Of a stretch of DNA of 7,201 bases, positions 4,680 through 7,201 are shown piece by piece (position 1 is the first letter of the stretch; the number at the start of each line of letters is the position of its first letter). Below the pieces are notes generated by a model. It had not been told where the DNA came from. It saw only the letters and a program-made list of their open reading frames with translations, and made no database searches. This DNA is from Methanobacteriota archaeon (GTDB taxonomy: Archaea > Thermoplasmatota > Poseidoniia > Poseidoniales > Thalassarchaeaceae): NCBI GenBank assembly GCA_002712645.1, contig PAUH01000009.1, forward strand, positions 49,176 through 56,376, in the 5' to 3' direction. Position numbers and translations under genes: made by a program.

Positions 4680-7201
4680 ATGACGACCTCGCGTCGAGCG
4701 GTTGCACTCCTAATATTGGCAACATTGCTCATCCCACTTACCGCTTCTCAGATCAATCCTCGAGATGATGAAAGAGGAGGTTATGACCATGCTGGTGAGT
4801 GGCAACCAAGGCATGCTCTAGAGATACATGATGAGTGGTGGAAAGATTGGTCCAGAGACTCCAATCAAAACATGATTGACGATAGGCTTGAATGGCTACT
4901 AGAACAACCAACTGAGTTCTATTCCAGTTGGTGGAGATTGGCAGATGCCGGCAATGCAAGGGTCTTCATCGATTATGATCACCATCCCTCTTCAGCAGAC
5001 GTCGAGGCGATCGAAGAACTAGGCGTGGAAGTTACAATGCGTCCGATATACTTGGACAGTTTGATTGCCACAGTTCCAATTGACCTGCTCCATCACGAAT
5101 CACCAATCCTCGATCTATCGGGAGTCGTCATGCTGGAGGATCTGGGTTTGGCTGAGACCCATATGAATGAAGCAGCTCCAAATATGGGTGTTGATCAAGT
5201 ATGGTCCCAGTATGGCTATGATGGAACAGGAGTCACTATCGCTGTACTCGATACTGGAGTGAGAGGAGATCACGAGGGCCTCAATGATTTAGATGACGAG
5301 ATTACGTTAGGTTGTGATCAGCCTGATCCAGATCCGTTTAACCCAACCCCGATTACAATTGATTGCGATCCAAAGATATCCGCTTTCTATGATGCTGTAA
5401 TCACTGACTCCGAGCGACCAGCAAGTGAATCATACGATTCAGGGACTCATGGTTCACATGTTGCGGGCATTGCTGCTGGTACAGGCGGTGGACAAGAGGC
5501 ACCTGATGGCTCGAAGTATGTGGGAGTCGCGCCAGGTGCATGGGTAGTCAATATCCTCGCATGTTGTGAGGGTGATATCCAAGACGTGATAGAAGGCGCG
5601 CAATGGGCAATTGAGAACAAGGATTCCAAAGGCATAGACATTCTAACCTCGTCACTTGGTGAGCAGCAGTTTGAGATTCATTTCGATAATGACGGCTCAT
5701 CAGCATGGAGCCAGCAGATGGATGCCGTCGCAGCATCGGGAATCATCACATTCCTCTCAGCCGGAAATGAATTTGGTGGCGCAACATTGGCCGGTTGCAA
5801 TACCATCGACAGTCCGGGCGATGCAAATCTCCCCATCACAGTCGCAAGCCTAGACAAGGATCTGGGTCTGGCCATCTATTCAAGCAGGGGCTATACATCA
5901 GATGGGCGCGTCAAGCCCGACGTTTCGACGATAGGCTCGAACATAATGGCTCCTGACGCCGCTACTTCTGATGGCTATACGAGTAAATCTGGAACCAGTA
6001 TGGCAACTCCTCTCATGGCGGGTATTGCTGCTTTGATGGTCGAGGCAAATCCTGATATCGACCATGAACAGGTCAAGTCTATCATAAGTGCTCTCTCGAT
6101 AGAGCGCGATATCCAACTCCTCGACGATCCTGGATTCAATGACTGTAGCGTTTTGGAAACACGCCCAGATAACGAGTTCGGATACGGCCAGGCAGATCCC
6201 CTATCTTTCGTACAGGCAGCAGGCGCAATAGATTCCTCATTGAACGTTTCAATGAATATTGTAACATTAGAGCATCTGGGGAACGAGTCCAGGGTATCTG
6301 GTACTTCGACAGGTGGCGTCCCCGGCGTCGGATTTGTAGAGGTAATGGTTGGGGGTGGTGATTGGAAGCAGGCAGCCGATCTATCCTCTGCAAAAGACTG
6401 GTCGTCTTGGAACATCAAGTTGGATCCACACACTGAGTCAGGCAACTCAACAGTGTATGCTCGGCTGGTTATCAGTGACGAGAGGATGTCTCCCGTGGAT
6501 GCCCGAAGAGTCGTCCTCGTGGATGAACTAGCGAGCTCAAGCGGAGGCGCAGGGGGCCAATCTTCCATCGGAGCATATGTATTCTTCATCCCCTTCCTTG
6601 CGACTCTCGCACTTCTCGGATGGACCGCCCTGAGGGAAGACTGGTCCACAAGCCCCGTTAAGAAGCAAGAAAATGACGAGGAAGACATCGAATCAACGCC
6701 CTCTTCAAATTGGCGAGAAGATCCATTCGGATCATTCACCGGAGGCATTCGAAAATTCTCGGCCGAAATACGACGGGGAGGGCCACTCACCGAGAATGGG
6801 ACAAAGAGACTTCTGACGCTATGTATTCTCTACTTCGCACAAGGCCTCCCATGGGGTTTTGCCAGCGTAACATTCGCAGCATATCTGGTTGACAATGGCG
6901 TCCCGATTGGAGACATCGCCATATTATTTGCAACAGTCGCGCTTCCTTGGACATTCAAGTGGATATGGGGGCCAGTCGTAGATGCCGTGAACATACCCCG
7001 ATACGGCGCTAGAAGGCAATGGGTGCTCATAGCCCAGGCTGGTATGGTTGTCACACTAGGTACTCTACTCCTAGTGCCCGATTTGAACGCTGAGATAGAT
7101 CTGGTAACACGCTTATTGTTCATACACAATATATTCGCTTCCCTGCAGGATGTCGGCACCGATGCGTTGGCGGTGGAGATACTTGAGCCAAACGAGGTGG
7201 C
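4680..7201 (+). CDS. Secreted S8 subtilase fused to an AmpG/PAT-type MFS transporter (partial, C-terminus off window)
   Basis: A single frame of 840 codons with no stop. The N-terminal part is an exported serine protease: signal peptide 1-23 (RR followed by a Leu/Ala/Ile core), a Trp-rich segment 41-85, an inhibitor-I9-like propeptide about 92-165, then the subtilase domain with Asp191 in AVLDTG, His257 in GTHGSHVAG, the oxyanion Asn363 in SAGN and Ser440 in SGTSMATP. A beta-rich domain (about 520-615), a Gly/Ser stalk (619-628) and a transmembrane helix (about 629-650) follow. A charged linker then leads into at least the first three to four helices of an AmpG/acetyl-CoA-transporter-like MFS protein. 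I chose the ATG at 4680 because it gives a compact signal peptide; an in-frame ATG at 4653 adds nine residues. It is divergent from ribB. Protease and transporter families are clear; the substrate is unknown, peptides being an inference. Confidence 0.88.
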   Translation, partial: MTTSRRAVALLILATLLIPLTASQINPRDDERGGYDHAGEWQPRHALEIHDEWWKDWSRDSNQNMIDDRLEWLLEQPTEFYSSWWRLADAGNARVFIDYDHHPSSADVEAIEELGVEVTMRPIYLDSLIATVPIDLLHHESPILDLSGVVMLEDLGLAETHMNEAAPNMGVDQVWSQYGYDGTGVTIAVLDTGVRGDHEGLNDLDDEITLGCDQPDPDPFNPTPITIDCDPKISAFYDAVITDSERPASESYDSGTHGSHVAGIAAGTGGGQEAPDGSKYVGVAPGAWVVNILACCEGDIQDVIEGAQWAIENKDSKGIDILTSSLGEQQFEIHFDNDGSSAWSQQMDAVAASGIITFLSAGNEFGGATLAGCNTIDSPGDANLPITVASLDKDLGLAIYSSRGYTSDGRVKPDVSTIGSNIMAPDAATSDGYTSKSGTSMATPLMAGIAALMVEANPDIDHEQVKSIISALSIERDIQLLDDPGFNDCSVLETRPDNEFGYGQADPLSFVQAAGAIDSSLNVSMNIVTLEHLGNESRVSGTSTGGVPGVGFVEVMVGGGDWKQAADLSSAKDWSSWNIKLDPHTESGNSTVYARLVISDERMSPVDARRVVLVDELASSSGGAGGQSSIGAYVFFIPFLATLALLGWTALREDWSTSPVKKQENDEEDIESTPSSNWREDPFGSFTGGIRKFSAEIRRGGPLTENGTKRLLTLCILYFAQGLPWGFASVTFAAYLVDNGVPIGDIAILFATVALPWTFKWIWGPVVDAVNIPRYGARRQWVLIAQAGMVVTLGTLLLVPDLNAEIDLVTRLLFIHNIFASLQDVGTDALAVEILEPNEV
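6561..6803 (+). other. Membrane anchor and charged cytoplasmic linker joining protease to transporter
   Basis: This part of the fusion gene encodes residues 628-708. A hydrophobic helix of about 22 residues (about 629-650) is followed by REDW and KKQENDEEDIE, a strongly charged stretch typical of the inside face, then a Ser/Gly/Arg-rich linker of about 40 residues up to TKRLL, where the next helix begins. In an ordinary surface-anchored subtilase the gene would end shortly after the anchor; here it does not. Confidence 0.75.
6777..7201 (+). other. MFS transporter domain, AmpG/SLC33 (PAT) family, N-terminal part only
   Basis: This is the 3' part of the fusion gene, residues about 700-840. Seen: a first helix with LYFAQGLPWGFASV at 717-730, a second helix ending in FKWIWGPVVDAV at 759-770, the loop ARRQW at 777-781 in the place of MFS motif A, a third helix with a Gly/Thr/Leu-rich core, and HNIFASLQDVGTDALAVEIL at 816-835. 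The pairing of QGLP in helix 1, K-x-x-W-x-P-x-x-D after helix 2 and QD-x-x-x-D in helix 4 is the signature I associate with AmpG (muropeptide import) and SLC33 acetyl-CoA transporters. The remaining eight or so helices lie beyond the window, so no substrate can be named. Confidence 0.82.

Noticed and set aside
4579..4725. N-terminal extension of ribB to an ATG at 4725
   Set aside because: The 49 extra residues have no resemblance to the family, lie antisense to the signal peptide of the divergent gene, and a good GGAGG site sits before the ATG at 4578.
5975..6790. Long minus-strand open frame (271 codons) opposite the protease
   Set aside because: Ser/Pro/Arg-rich composition with no recognisable domain; the plus strand here carries an unmistakable subtilase with its catalytic Ser motif.

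Overview
The window looks like chromosomal DNA of a marine euryarchaeon, most likely Poseidoniales (Marine Group II) or a close relative; this taxonomic call is inference. The evidence is an archaeal-type FAD synthase (RibL), an archaeal-type DHBP synthase (RibB) and an archaeal-type lumazine synthase (RibH), compact operons with strong GGAGG ribosome-binding sites and a large secreted subtilase. No RNA genes, insertion sequences, CRISPR arrays or integration signatures were seen, and no gap between genes exceeds about 100 bases.

Positions 4578 down to 1 are a leftward (minus-strand) gene run. First comes a tight riboflavin/FAD operon: ribB, then ribL, ribE and ribH, with junctions that overlap or are only a few bases apart and ribosome-binding sites built into the preceding stop codons. 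RibB makes 3,4-dihydroxy-2-butanone 4-phosphate, RibH condenses it with the ribitylaminouracil to lumazine, RibE dismutates lumazine to riboflavin, and RibL adenylates FMN to FAD. The GTP cyclohydrolase, the reductase/deaminase steps and the riboflavin kinase are not in view. RibE is the odd member: it is the two-domain bacterial enzyme rather than the archaeal RibC-type riboflavin synthase. After a 71-base gap come trxB (an FAD-dependent thioredoxin reductase), a small two-helix membrane protein resembling DUF2784, and a MoeB/ThiF-type E1-like adenylyltransferase with the start of a rhodanese domain. The last gene runs off the left edge and lacks both zinc-binding CxxC pairs.

Positions 4680 to 7201 are one rightward open reading frame that runs off the right edge. 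It is the most interesting object here. It encodes a signal peptide, a Trp-rich segment, a propeptide-like domain, a complete S8 subtilase domain (Asp191, His257, Asn363, Ser440), a beta-rich domain, a Gly/Ser stalk, a transmembrane anchor and a charged cytoplasmic linker, and then continues without a stop into the first helices of an AmpG/PAT-type major facilitator transporter. The transporter part has no plausible start codon of its own, and the topology works for a single chain: protease outside, linker inside, transporter starting from the cytoplasmic face. This suggests a protease and an importer joined in one polypeptide.

The two units are divergent and share an intergenic region of about 100 bases.
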